From a virus, in IMG/VR virus record IMGVR_UViG_3300009507_000044, positions 1-39,612 of that record: a stretch of 39,612 nucleotides of DNA. One strand, given 5' to 3'. The position numbers were made by a program, and so were the translations under genes. Shown piece after piece: positions 18,903 to 25,368 of the stretch; positions within the stretch are counted from its first letter, which is position 1, and every line of letters begins with the position of its first letter. A model generated the notes under the pieces. It did no database searches. It worked only from the letters and a program-made list of their open reading frames with translations, and had not been told where the DNA came from.

Positions 18903-19147
18903 AAGTTTACAGTTCTGTTAGTTTCTTTATCTAAATAATCGCCAGCATATATTACTAGTCCTTTTTCTCGTAACTCTGTAACTCTACCAGTTACACGGTT
19001 AATATCCCAACCAAGTGCTTTAGCAATCATACGGTTAGTTCCAAACCCAAGTTCTTGCCTAAGTATTTGTAATACTTGCAATTGTCTTTGAGTTATATCA
19101 TTGTTTTCAAAGAGCTTTTCATAAGACTCTATAGATTTTTGATTCAT
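18887..19147 (-). CDS. small winged helix-turn-helix protein
   Basis: This 86-residue protein has a MarR-like winged-helix pattern: a helix ITQRQLQVLQILRQ, a recognition-type region TNRMIAKALGWDINRVTGRV, helix ELREKGLVIYAG and a short wing ending in RTVNLWKP. It is likely a DNA-binding regulator or accessory replication protein. It overlaps the helicase start by 16 bases and lies 2 bases after the preceding acidic gene, so it is expressed as part of the operon. The target is unknown; the tandem operator-like elements at 19985-20048 are one candidate. Confidence 0.8.
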   Translation of the reverse strand: MNQKSIESYEKLFENNDITQRQLQVLQILRQELGFGTNRMIAKALGWDINRVTGRVTELREKGLVIYAGDYLDKETNRTVNLWKPS

Positions 19148-19149
19148 AA

Positions 19150-19428
19150 TTAGCTATTTAAAAATTCTACGTGTTTCATAGTATGTTCGTATACAAAATC
19201 AGAATCGTCATTAACAATTTCTAATTCATCGTCTGTAAGATCTCTGTCAAACCAGGTAGCTCTAGATACAAAAGCGTCGCAATAATCAGGATGGTCTTTA
19301 GTGTCTATCCCTTCTATTTCGACGCCTGTAAGATTATGAAAATCATCAGAGCTAAATTCATTATGTGAGTTTTGATCTTCTTGGTTTGCAGGATGCCATG
19401 GTAAGTCATCCCACCAATCCTTACTCAT
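19150..19428 (-). CDS. small acidic phage protein (92 aa)
   Basis: I do not recognise this protein. It is strongly acidic, with many Asp and Glu, several Trp in the first 30 residues (DWWDDLPWHP) and a DLTDDELEIVNDDSD stretch. Such acidic, Trp-containing small phage proteins sometimes act as DNA mimics or inhibitors of host enzymes, but nothing here proves that. It overlaps the upstream 60-residue gene by 8 bases and precedes the winged-helix gene. Confidence 0.7.
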   Translation of the reverse strand: MSKDWWDDLPWHPANQEDQNSHNEFSSDDFHNLTGVEIEGIDTKDHPDYCDAFVSRATWFDRDLTDDELEIVNDDSDFVYEHTMKHVEFLNS

Positions 19429-19603
19429 TATTTGCAGAATTTACTGCGTCTCTAATAGCGCTTGATATTTCAAGTTTTTTAATTCTTTCGTTTAAAATTT
19501 CGCTAGCTTTAATTAAAGACTTTAATGTAGTAGTTTGATCTGCTAGTATGTTAGTTAGCAGTTGTACGTTTTCTTGTAATAATTCTTCGTTTGAAGTGCT
19601 CAT
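19421..19603 (-). CDS. small coiled-coil protein (60 aa)
   Basis: The 60-residue protein is almost entirely predicted helix with a heptad-like pattern of Leu and Ile (ENVQLLTNILADQTTTLKSL followed by ILNERIKKLEIS), consistent with a short coiled coil and oligomer formation. Function is unknown. It follows the 48-residue gene by 4 bases and overlaps the next gene by 8. Confidence 0.65.
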   Translation of the reverse strand: MSTSNEELLQENVQLLTNILADQTTTLKSLIKASEILNERIKKLEISSAIRDAVNSANNE

Positions 19604-19607
19604 TTGT

Positions 19608-19754
19608 TTATTTTTTTAGGTTTTTTACTCTATCGGCTAATACATCTACAGTTGTAGTGATTTTATGTTTTATTTTTAGGTATCTTCTGACTACGTTTAA
19701 GGTCATACCTTTCTTGATTGATGCTCTTAGAGCTTTTGTGATTATTCCACGCAT
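19608..19754 (-). CDS. small basic protein (48 aa)
   Basis: This short ORF begins MRGIITKALRASIKKG after an A-rich stretch (ATTAAAA) and ends LADRVKNLKK, 4 bases before the coiled-coil gene. It is very basic and probably helical, so it may bind nucleic acid. A competing frame (19663-19791, start overlapping the preceding stop as TGATG) would encode a different 42-residue peptide over the same bases. The basic protein is preferred for its start context and close spacing to the next gene. Confidence 0.5.
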   Translation of the reverse strand: MRGIITKALRASIKKGMTLNVVRRYLKIKHKITTTVDVLADRVKNLKK

Positions 19755-19790
19755 TTTTAATTGCTTTAATGATTAATGAAATATGCTGCA

Positions 19791-19874
19791 TCATTTATCT
19801 CGATTACTAAATGACTCTATTAATACAATTAAGCACAATATAGTCACGATTAAAATTATTACGTTTTGTATCAT
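19791..19874 (-). CDS. single-pass membrane micro-protein (27 aa)
   Basis: A 27-residue ORF, MIQNVIILIVTILCLIVLIE followed by SFSNRDK, is one hydrophobic helix with a short charged C-terminal end. It may be a phage membrane peptide. It lies just downstream of the tandem operator-like repeats. The call rests on composition and position within the gene-packed minus strand. Confidence 0.45.
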   Translation of the reverse strand: MIQNVIILIVTILCLIVLIESFSNRDK

Positions 19875-19984
19875 CTTTCTTGTTTTAGTTCTGAGCCAAT
19901 TAGTCTTCCTATTCGGCTCAATTTGTCTTGATTATGAGCTACATTCAGGACATTAATGAGCTTTATTCCATATTCTGATATGCG

Positions 19985-20048
19985 ATATTATACCCGTTAG
20001 GGTACATATACCCTTAATGTGTACCATTTTATACCTGTTCGGGTACAC
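19985..20048 (-). promoter_or_regulatory. tandem 20-bp elements with overlapping hairpins (operator, promoter or attenuator)
   Basis: Read on the minus strand, two copies of TACCCKAACRGGTATAAWAT (20026-20045 and 19985-20004) differ at 3 of 20 positions and start 41 bases apart, about four helical turns. Each contains a TACCC...GGGTA-type dyad and a TATAAT-like box. Further inverted repeats overlap: GTGTACC/GGTACAC at 20019-20025 and 20042-20048, and GGGTA/TACCC sharing arms with the second dyad. The element lies between the gene ending at 20048 and the micro-protein starting at 19874. It could be a two-site operator, a phage-specific promoter pair, or a switching RNA. The sequence does not decide which. 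Confidence 0.6.
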
Positions 20049-20368
20049 TATTGCCTCCATTCATTTTTAGGCAATCTTTTAAACTTTGTAGTTATTCCAA
20101 AGTAAGTTACATCGCATTGAGCAACCTCTTGCCAGAACTTAGATTTAGTCATGTCCCACCATTGATTATGCAGCCTGTCTTTAGATGATATAGAAAGCAG
20201 TTTCTTTTCAGCTTCTCTGATTTTTTTCCAATCTGCTTCTACTCGTAAGCGTTTCTTTTCTTTTGCTCCGTACCTATCTCTGTCATAAGTATACACTTTT
20301 GTTTGATCCTCAGATGTAAATCCAAATTGTAATTCAAACATAGTTCTAGTTTCCATCTTTTTTTTCAT
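20048..20368 (-). CDS. basic phage protein of unknown function (106 aa)
   Basis: The protein is rich in Lys, Arg and Glu with a long central helix (RLRVEADWKKIREAEKKLLS) and a Trp-containing C-terminal part (NQWWDMTKSKFWQEV). A charged, mostly helical small protein of this type could bind nucleic acid. I recognise no family. The two adjacent in-frame Met codons near the N terminus leave the exact start uncertain by four residues. It ends at the tandem operator-like repeats. Confidence 0.7.
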   Translation of the reverse strand: MKKKMETRTMFELQFGFTSEDQTKVYTYDRDRYGAKEKKRLRVEADWKKIREAEKKLLSISSKDRLHNQWWDMTKSKFWQEVAQCDVTYFGITTKFKRLPKNEWRQ

Positions 20369-20451
20369 TACGATAATTTACGTTCTATAATACTACCTAC
20401 GACTTGCACGCCAAGGTCCACTTCACCCTAGGGCAGATTAGACAGTAGTTT

Positions 20452-20727
20452 TTAAGATAAATGTCCGCTAAATTTAATGTAACTTTTTGTATCCATATTG
20501 ACATTAATATTTAATGTCCTAGTATGTGACCAAGCATTTATTTTATTACCAAACATAAGTATGTCTGTGCTTGCAGTTACATGTCCTTTTTCATTAGTGA
20601 TTGGAAAACTATGTCCTGACCCATTTTTAATGTATTTAATCTGTTTTGGGTTTTTAACTACTTGTTTTTTAGCTACTACCTTTTCTGTTTTCAGTAAAGG
20701 TGTGTAATCATGGTATCCTTTCTTCAT
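20452..20727 (-). CDS. phage protein of unknown function (91 aa)
   Basis: A Lys-rich N-terminal third (KTEKVVAKKQVVKNPKQIKY) is followed by a beta-like segment (GHVTASTDILMFG, then TLNINVNMDTKSYIKFSGH). Function is unknown. It overlaps the DnaA-like gene by 20 bases, so the two are probably co-expressed. The 83 bases after it (20369-20451) hold no gene but contain the palindrome CCCTAGGG inside CACCCTAGGGCAG, similar to elements in the divergent region near 26.7 kb. Confidence 0.7.
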   Translation of the reverse strand: MKKGYHDYTPLLKTEKVVAKKQVVKNPKQIKYIKNGSGHSFPITNEKGHVTASTDILMFGNKINAWSHTRTLNINVNMDTKSYIKFSGHLS

Positions 20728-21079
20728 GTATAGGTTGTTTACAGTGTTTGCAGATTTCTATTTTTACGATTTTATGTAAATTTTCTTTAAGATCTTTTTC
20801 TATATAGTTTCTAGCTATATTTAATCTTTTTGAACCTTTACAAAGTCCTCTCATATTTATATTGCTATAAACAACAGTTGAGTGGTTTCTTTTTATAGCA
20901 TCGCCTATTGCTGTAGTAGTTTCTTCAGTGTGCATACGAGCTAAATGACAAAACATTTGCCTTGCTTCAGATACATTTCTTCCTCTATCTCTACTAATAA
21001 TTTCAGACTTAGTTATTTGCATTTCTCTGCGTATAGCCTTAAATATTATATCAAAAGGTGTTAATATTATTTCTCCCAT
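20708..21079 (-). CDS. DnaA domain IV-like DNA-binding protein
   Basis: Residues 30-75 of this 123-residue protein match the DnaA C-terminal DNA-binding domain: RGRNVSEARQMFCHLAR, then TTTAIGDAIKRNHSTVVYS. The latter corresponds to the DnaA signature in which a Gly precedes a basic loop and a His-Ser-Thr-Val step contacts the DnaA box. No AAA+ domain is present. The C terminus carries C110, C113 and H118 (CKHCKQPIH), a possible partial zinc site. It overlaps the end of the DNA polymerase gene by 13 bases. It may bind the phage origin or mimic host DnaA. The domain call is from sequence; the origin role is inferred. Confidence 0.72.
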   Translation of the reverse strand: MGEIILTPFDIIFKAIRREMQITKSEIISRDRGRNVSEARQMFCHLARMHTEETTTAIGDAIKRNHSTVVYSNINMRGLCKGSKRLNIARNYIEKDLKENLHKIVKIEICKHCKQPIHEERIP

Positions 21080-22986
21080 GATTTACTGATGTTTGTATCT
21101 GCTTTAAGCAGACCATTTGTAACTACAGCTAATGCTGCCTTTTCCATAAGACTTGTCATGTCTGTAACCCATTTCTCTGCATAATCTATATGACATATAG
21201 TATCTATTTGATCGTGCACAGTCATTACCATTTTTACAGGAGCTTTAGTTTTTTTAAGATGCTCTCTAATCAAATGTAATGCAAGCTTAGTCATATCAGC
21301 TGACGCACCTTGAATAGGTGTGTTTTTACTTGCTCTTTCAATGCTTCCAAGTTCTCTTTTATCAGCCTTGCTATTCCAAATATTAGGATACCAAGTAGTA
21401 AACCATCGTCTTCTGTTATAAGGTGGGAACGTTTTAATGTATCCAAACTTTTTACCAAATGATGCTAGTTTATTTAAGAATCCTCCAATTGCAGGAAACG
21501 CTTCAAAGTACTTTTCAATTAAAAGGCTAGCTTCATCTACAGATATATCTAATGTATCAGCAAGCTTGTTAGGGCCCATACCATACGCTAAGCCAAAGTT
21601 AATAGTCTTTACGTTAGTACGTAGTTTCTTATGCTCTTTACAGTTACACTTAAGATGTGCACGTTCTGTACCGCCACCTAAGTTTGCATAAGCATAATAA
21701 GAACAACCTACATCAGCTGCATCTTTCCATTCTTGACCATAAACTAAATCAGCACACACACTGTGAAGATCTTTACCTTCTTCTAATGCTTTAATCCACA
21801 CAGGATCTTTGCTACCAAATGCAATTACGTTTAACTCTTGAGAGCTGTAATCACTTGAAACAAAGCACCAACCATCTGGAGCCGTAAAACAATTTCTAAA
21901 TGCATTATCTGCAGGTATTTGCTGCATGTTAGGTTTAGAACTACTCACACGTCCTGTATCTAAGATTTGATGAAAACTTGTGTGTATTTTATCATCAGCT
22001 GCTACGAACTTAAAGAACGCTGTTCCATAACTTGTAGCAATTTTCATCTTTTCTTTGTACTTGACATATTTATCTATAAGCGTAAACTTACGTCTATACT
22101 TATACATTTCTTTACCATTAACATTTTCTAACTCAGGCACTAGAGTTTTAAACACATCCAACACTTGTTTAGGTGATGTCCATTTTATGTTTATCTTTCT
22201 AATTTCTCCTTTCTCTATAAACAAGTTTCCTTGTATATAATTAGGGACAAATTCTTTTAACCTTTCATCAGTTAAAACTAAAGCGTCTAAGTCTGCATTT
22301 AGTTTAATTGCTTCTTTTTCATATATATCAGCTAAACCTGTCCATTTATCTTTATCTATATCTAAACCATTATACTCTATGTCTGCAAATCCTAATACAG
22401 CGTCATTTTCAAGCTGTACTACATTTTCTAGCTTGTAGCTTTCTATAATAGGCAATTGCTTTTCTCTAATTTGACATAAATACTCTACATCTTTAGCGCC
22501 GTATATAATTTGATCATCAGTATAAAGTTGAGTAGTTAATCCTATAAAATTACTTCTAACTGATTTATCTAAAGTTACACCTAAATATCGTTCACATACA
22601 TGCGCAAGACTGTATCTAATGTCTTTACCACAATTTATAACTTGCTCAGCTAAAAACGTATCATATACATTTTCACACTCTATATTAGCCCACTTTTTAA
22701 TAAACTTATAATCAAACTTTACGTTGTGAAATAGTTTAATAATTGTTTTGCTTTCTAATATATCACGTAACGGTTCTATGCTAACTTGTCTAGTATCAAT
22801 AATAAATTGATTTTCTTTATCACCTATCTGAAACATTATCATCTTTTTAGAAGTAAAGTCAAAGCCTTCAGTTTCAGTGTCTACACCAAGTACATCTTGT
22901 TTACTGCAATACTCTACTGCATCCTCTATAGATGCTAGCTTAAAACTTTTAGAGCTCGATGTTGTATTAGATATGAAGTATATCAT
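21067..22986 (-). CDS. polA: family A DNA polymerase with 3'-5' exonuclease
   Basis: The 639 residues contain a full proofreading domain: D36/E38 in GVDTETEG (Exo I), D92 in FHNVKFDYKF (Exo II) and Y162/D166 in YGAKD (Exo III). The family A polymerase motifs follow: A with D379 in SSDYSSQEL, B with R456, K460, F464 and Y468-G469 in RTNVKTINFGLAYG, TPIQGASAD near 556-564, and C with H591-D592 in TVHDQID. Motif C has Gln where Glu is common. Between A and B lies a Cys/His-containing insertion (HLKCNCKEH). There is no 5'-3' exonuclease domain; that activity is encoded separately at 6840-7595. It is the phage replicase. Its start overlaps the upstream 63-residue gene by 4 bases. Confidence 0.95.
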   Translation of the reverse strand: MIYFISNTTSSSKSFKLASIEDAVEYCSKQDVLGVDTETEGFDFTSKKMIMFQIGDKENQFIIDTRQVSIEPLRDILESKTIIKLFHNVKFDYKFIKKWANIECENVYDTFLAEQVINCGKDIRYSLAHVCERYLGVTLDKSVRSNFIGLTTQLYTDDQIIYGAKDVEYLCQIREKQLPIIESYKLENVVQLENDAVLGFADIEYNGLDIDKDKWTGLADIYEKEAIKLNADLDALVLTDERLKEFVPNYIQGNLFIEKGEIRKINIKWTSPKQVLDVFKTLVPELENVNGKEMYKYRRKFTLIDKYVKYKEKMKIATSYGTAFFKFVAADDKIHTSFHQILDTGRVSSSKPNMQQIPADNAFRNCFTAPDGWCFVSSDYSSQELNVIAFGSKDPVWIKALEEGKDLHSVCADLVYGQEWKDAADVGCSYYAYANLGGGTERAHLKCNCKEHKKLRTNVKTINFGLAYGMGPNKLADTLDISVDEASLLIEKYFEAFPAIGGFLNKLASFGKKFGYIKTFPPYNRRRWFTTWYPNIWNSKADKRELGSIERASKNTPIQGASADMTKLALHLIREHLKKTKAPVKMVMTVHDQIDTICHIDYAEKWVTDMTSLMEKAALAVVTNGLLKADTNISKSWEK

Positions 22987-23174
22987 TTCTTAAATACTTT
23001 AGTAGCATCTTTAACTAGCTCTTCTATACCTTTAGCTTGCATTATAGTTATTTCTTTGCCGTGAAACATCATTGTATCTTTTTCATCAGCTAATGCTTGA
23101 TGGTAAGGCTTAGTAAATTCTGTCTCAGTTGTACCTTTTTGGCACATTACGTAGATTTGTTTCATCCATCCCAT
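22983..23174 (-). CDS. small phage protein upstream of DNA polymerase (63 aa)
   Basis: This 63-residue protein (MGWMKQIYVMCQKGTTETEF...) has no family I recognise and ends in a basic helix (IEELVKDATKVFKK). Its stop overlaps the polymerase start (ATGA), so it probably leads the long replication operon. Upstream, TAACTTTA (23188-23195 on the minus strand) resembles the TAnnTTTG -7 box with one mismatch and may be its promoter. Confidence 0.75.
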   Translation of the reverse strand: MGWMKQIYVMCQKGTTETEFTKPYHQALADEKDTMMFHGKEITIMQAKGIEELVKDATKVFKK

Positions 23175-23194
23175 TTTCCTATGTTTTTAAAGTT

Positions 23195-23224
23195 AAAAAT
23201 AGGGAACAGATTTCTCTGCCCCCT
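23195..23224 (-). terminator. intrinsic terminator with GAAA tetraloop
   Basis: On the minus strand AGGGGGCAGA pairs with TCTGTTCCCT (ten pairs, two of them G-U) around a GAAA tetraloop, followed by ATTTTT. The two G-U pairs form only in minus-strand RNA, which supports the direction. It ends the AT-hook protein transcript just before the polymerase operon. Confidence 0.9.
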
Positions 23225-23251
23225 ATAATATAGATGCAATATTACTTTATT

Positions 23252-23479
23252 TTACAAAGTAATTTTTCTAGGCCGTCCAGCCTTTTTCTTGGTTGTTTTA
23301 GTAAGTTTTATTTTACTTACTTTCTTCTTGGTTTTTGATTTGGTTGTGGTTTTAGGCGTTTTAGTTAAGTTAAACCCAGTAACTAACTCAATAGTAATTG
23401 ATGTTTCTGATACAGTTACATTGTGTGCTGCTGTTACAGTTACAGTGCCTTTTCCGTTGTTTATAATGATATTCTTCAT
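23252..23479 (-). CDS. AT-hook DNA-binding protein (75 aa)
   Basis: The N-terminal 40 residues are beta-rich and repetitive (GKGTVTVTAAHNVTVSE). Residues 41-70 are a Lys/Thr-rich linker (TTTKSKTKKKVSK, LTKTTKKK), and the C terminus is AGRPRKITL, a classic AT-hook (Gly-Arg-Pro flanked by basic residues) that binds the minor groove of AT-rich DNA. The protein may coat or organise the AT-rich phage or host genome, or regulate transcription. It is a single-gene unit with strong terminators on both sides, which suggests its own promoter and perhaps high expression. Confidence 0.8.
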   Translation of the reverse strand: MKNIIINNGKGTVTVTAAHNVTVSETSITIELVTGFNLTKTPKTTTKSKTKKKVSKIKLTKTTKKKAGRPRKITL

Positions 23480-23520
23480 AACTTGTTTAAAAATAGTTTA
23501 TAATAGTTTGTAAATATAAA

Positions 23521-23553
23521 CAAAAAAAGCATACTATCAAATGATAGCATACT
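23521..23553 (-). terminator. long-stem intrinsic terminator
   Basis: On the minus strand AGTATGCTATCA pairs with TGATAGTATGCT (twelve pairs including two G-U pairs) around a tight TT loop, followed by TTTTTTTG. It ends the transcript of the 201-residue gene that stops at 23575. Confidence 0.92.
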
Positions 23554-23574
23554 AATTTTGTTTACGGGGGAAAT

Positions 23575-24180
23575 TTAGTTAAAGATTTCTCCTGTTAAGG
23601 AGTCAACTTGCACTGTGTCTGTTATTGTATTAACAAGACCAGTATCCGCCTTTAACCACACATCATTAGGCTCTTGCCCAATAACAATCGTTGAATTCGT
23701 AAAGACATAGTTTCCTTCATGTAAGATATAATCTCCATCACGGCCTTTACGTTTAGCTGAACGTTCTATGTTAGCTAATTGATACTCACTTCCTTCGTTA
23801 GTTTCTACAATTTGAACACGTATGTTATACGATTCTCCTTCGTAGATAGCTACAGGACTTAAAATGTTTAGGTCAAGAACTTCATGCCCTTTGTCATTTA
23901 CATACCAATCTTGGTCATCATTGCAAATTCCATTTAAGCCAAGTCTTGCCTCTACATCTGAGGGTTGACCAGCTTGCCATGCTCTTCTTGCTGATGTTGA
24001 ACTGAATCTAGAATCTGATTTGTTAAATAAAAAGACAGGGCTGATGCCCTTCGACGCTTCTTTAACTTCAGCAAATTCCATTTGTACTTTGCCACCACCA
24101 ATTTTTCTCAATTGAGTCAATAGTACTTGACCTTGTTTTAGGGCTTCTAATGAGCCACTGTCTAACACGTTTTTGTTCAT
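23575..24180 (-). CDS. phage protein of unknown function (201 aa)
   Basis: I do not recognise this protein. After a helical N terminus (SGSLEALKQGQVLLTQLRKI) it alternates beta-like segments (YEGESYNIRVQIVET, YILHEGNYVFTNSTIVIGQ) with charged loops, including RRAWQAG and a KRKGRDGD turn. No membrane segment is seen. It is a separate unit with a 12-bp terminator directly after the stop and no further gene, which is unusual in this compact genome and suggests independent, possibly strong expression. The upstream 70 bases contain a 7-bp inverted repeat (24211-24236) that may regulate it. Confidence 0.82.
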   Translation of the reverse strand: MNKNVLDSGSLEALKQGQVLLTQLRKIGGGKVQMEFAEVKEASKGISPVFLFNKSDSRFSSTSARRAWQAGQPSDVEARLGLNGICNDDQDWYVNDKGHEVLDLNILSPVAIYEGESYNIRVQIVETNEGSEYQLANIERSAKRKGRDGDYILHEGNYVFTNSTIVIGQEPNDVWLKADTGLVNTITDTVQVDSLTGEIFN

Positions 24181-24210
24181 GTCGTTTTATGTTTAATTAA
24201 TTAAGTTGGT

Positions 24211-24236
24211 GTCAGAATTGTTAGTAGGTTTCTGAC
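24211..24236. repeat. 7-bp inverted repeat upstream of the 201-aa gene
   Basis: GTCAGAA (24211-24217) and TTCTGAC (24230-24236) form a perfect dyad with a 12-base spacer, 31 to 56 bases upstream of the start at 24180. No U tract follows on either strand, so it is more likely an operator or leader hairpin than a terminator. Confidence 0.45.
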
Positions 24237-24251
24237 TTGGACCTGTTAGTT

Positions 24252-24392
24252 TTAAATAAGTATTGATATAACACAATCTTTCTTATCTGTTTTTACTTCT
24301 ATTTTAGGAAATATTTCCTTAAGAGTGTAGTATAATGCAAGAAGTTCATAATCTATGCTATTAGTTTCATAGTTATGAAAATACATTATCAT
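24252..24392 (-). CDS. small phage protein (46 aa)
   Basis: This ORF begins MIMYFHNYETNSIDYELLAL and ends CVISILI. Its start overlaps the stop of the preceding 52-residue gene (ATGA), which supports translation. It is probably a small folded alpha/beta peptide. No function can be assigned. Confidence 0.6.
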   Translation of the reverse strand: MIMYFHNYETNSIDYELLALYYTLKEIFPKIEVKTDKKDCVISILI

Positions 24393-24547
24393 TCGTATTG
24401 AACTTCTTCAGGATGGTCACGAGAGTCTATTGTTGGAGAATAAGTCTCTTCTATATGCTGTCCTGGTTCATACTTATCTCTTAATCTTTTTATTTCTTTC
24501 TGCAAATGTTTTATTTGCATGTGCATGTGTTCTGAATGTTCAGTCAT
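24389..24547 (-). CDS. small His-rich helical protein (52 aa)
   Basis: This ORF begins MTEHSEHMHMQIKHLQKEIK and continues with a charged helix (RLRDKYEPGQ) and an acidic tail (DHPEEVQYE). The first 15 residues contain four His, which could bind metal, and the helix may form a coiled coil. It lies 7 bases after the 110-residue gene and overlaps the next gene by 4 bases, so the three form a unit. Confidence 0.65.
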   Translation of the reverse strand: MTEHSEHMHMQIKHLQKEIKRLRDKYEPGQHIEETYSPTIDSRDHPEEVQYE

Positions 24548-24554
24548 GTTTTCT

Positions 24555-24887
24555 TTATTTATACTGGATTATTTTGTACTCTTTTATATTTTTAATATCT
24601 TCTTGCACTTTTTCAGAGTTAAGTCTCCAACCTGTTGCAAGAGCGTTATTTTTTACTTTTTCTAATTTCTTTATATCGATACATTGTAAAGCTATATTAT
24701 ACTTATCATTTAGCAGACCATATCTAGTTCCCCAATTATTTACTTGGGTGTCTACTCTAACGTATTCGTTCCTTCCGATACTCTTTCTTGTGCTTACATA
24801 CCAATCTTTTTCTTCAATAATTGTATAAAGTATGTCTATCATACCTTTAACTAGATTAATAAAAAATCTTTTGATTGCATATTTCAT
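24555..24887 (-). CDS. phage protein of unknown function (110 aa)
   Basis: An amphipathic, partly hydrophobic N-terminal helix (KYAIKRFFINLVKGMIDILY) is followed by a mixed domain containing DWYVSTRKSIG, VRVDTQVNNWG and a basic C-terminal helix (IKNIKEYKIIQYK). It might associate with membranes, but there is no clear transmembrane segment. It is the first gene of a three-gene unit, directly downstream of the tRNA-like element in transcription order. Confidence 0.75.
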   Translation of the reverse strand: MKYAIKRFFINLVKGMIDILYTIIEEKDWYVSTRKSIGRNEYVRVDTQVNNWGTRYGLLNDKYNIALQCIDIKKLEKVKNNALATGWRLNSEKVQEDIKNIKEYKIIQYK

Positions 24888-24915
24888 GTTTTTGTGTCTT
24901 TAATGTGAATAATAG

Positions 24916-25002
24916 TAAAGCATGCAGGAATCGAACCTGCACTTGTACCATATGCTTTATTTAAGAGCAATGCACTACTCTAATGTTAGATGCCAACCTA
25001 AC
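24916..25002 (-). tRNA. tRNA-like element, amino-acid identity not assignable
   Basis: On the minus strand a perfect T arm is present at 24924-24940: stem GCAGG/CCTGC with loop TTCGATT. The 3' acceptor strand ATGCTTT and discriminator A follow (24916-24923), with no encoded CCA. A D-arm-like hairpin (GTTAG, loop GTTGGCAT containing GG, CTAAC) lies at 24985-25002. Between them I cannot fold a standard anticodon arm. The exact complement of the acceptor strand, AAAGCAT, sits at 24952-24958, only 11 bases before the T stem, not at the expected 5' end. Options are a degenerate tRNA, a D-arm-less tRNA, or a tRNA mimic. The T half is certain; the rest is not. Confidence 0.5.
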
Positions 25003-25025
25003 TTTTATAGGGCTTGTTTTTGAAC

Positions 25026-25045
25026 ACACATTGTGCATAATGTGT
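25026..25045. repeat. 7-bp inverted repeat (hairpin)
   Basis: ACACATT (25026-25032) and AATGTGT (25039-25045) flank a GTGCAT loop. It lies upstream of the tRNA-like element in transcription order. There is no U tract, so it may be a processing or regulatory hairpin. Apart from this and the doubtful 46-residue ORF, I see nothing in 25003-25234. Confidence 0.4.
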
Positions 25046-25062
25046 TTAGGATTGAGTAACTA

Positions 25063-25203
25063 CTATTGTCTTTTATAGTCACTTTCACCTTTGCAGCTTC
25101 TTGTTGTAGAGGCGAAGTATCTGCAGCCTTCTGGTTTAACCCGTCTAGACAACCTCTCTGCTTTAATAGAAAGAGAAGTTTTACAGTTGCTATTGTTTTT
25201 CAT
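25063..25203 (-). CDS. possible small basic Cys-containing protein (46 aa)
   Basis: This ORF (MKNNSNCKTSLSIKAERLSR, then RVKPEGCRYFASTTRSCKGE) is basic with three Cys. Its start is AAAAACAATAG-poor, with no recognisable A-rich leader. It lies downstream of a terminator and upstream of the tRNA-like element. It may be real or chance coding in a non-coding RNA region. Confidence 0.3.
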   Translation of the reverse strand: MKNNSNCKTSLSIKAERLSRRVKPEGCRYFASTTRSCKGESDYKRQ

Positions 25204-25234
25204 GTGTAAGCAACTAACCGCACCTTTTATCTTG

Positions 25235-25254
25235 AAAAATCTCTCCTTGAGAGA
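25235..25254 (-). terminator. intrinsic terminator after small membrane-protein genes
   Basis: On the minus strand TCTCTC pairs with GAGAGA around an AAG loop, followed directly by TTTTT. It lies 25 bases after the 29-residue gene and ends the unit that starts at 25914. Confidence 0.82.
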
Positions 25255-25278
25255 AGTTGGCTGGGACCTTACTCTTTC

Positions 25279-25368
25279 TTATATTAAATACAAACCAAAG
25301 CGCAAGGCAAATGCACAAACAAGTGCAATGCCGAGACACAATAGTTCGTTTGGTTCTTTATCTGTCAT
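25279..25368 (-). CDS. membrane micro-protein (29 aa)
   Basis: MTDKEPNELLCLGIALVCAF followed by ALRFGLYLI is a short soluble N terminus plus one hydrophobic helix. The start lies inside the last codons of the upstream membrane gene (11-base overlap), and a terminator follows 25 bases later, so it closes a three-gene unit. It could partner the two-helix membrane protein. Function is unknown. Confidence 0.55.
   Translation of the reverse strand: MTDKEPNELLCLGIALVCAFALRFGLYLI

Noticed and set aside
19663-19791. A 42-codon frame beginning MQHISLIIKA, coupled by TGATG to the preceding stop
   Set aside because: It competes with the 48-residue basic protein in another frame over the same bases, which has the better start context and spacing. 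Only one is likely real.
19871-19987. A peptide-like frame ending LSRIGRLIGSELKQER just before the micro-protein at 19874
   Set aside because: It looks protein-like and ends at a TGA overlapping the next ATG, but it has no ATG, GTG or TTG near its beginning. I could not justify a start.
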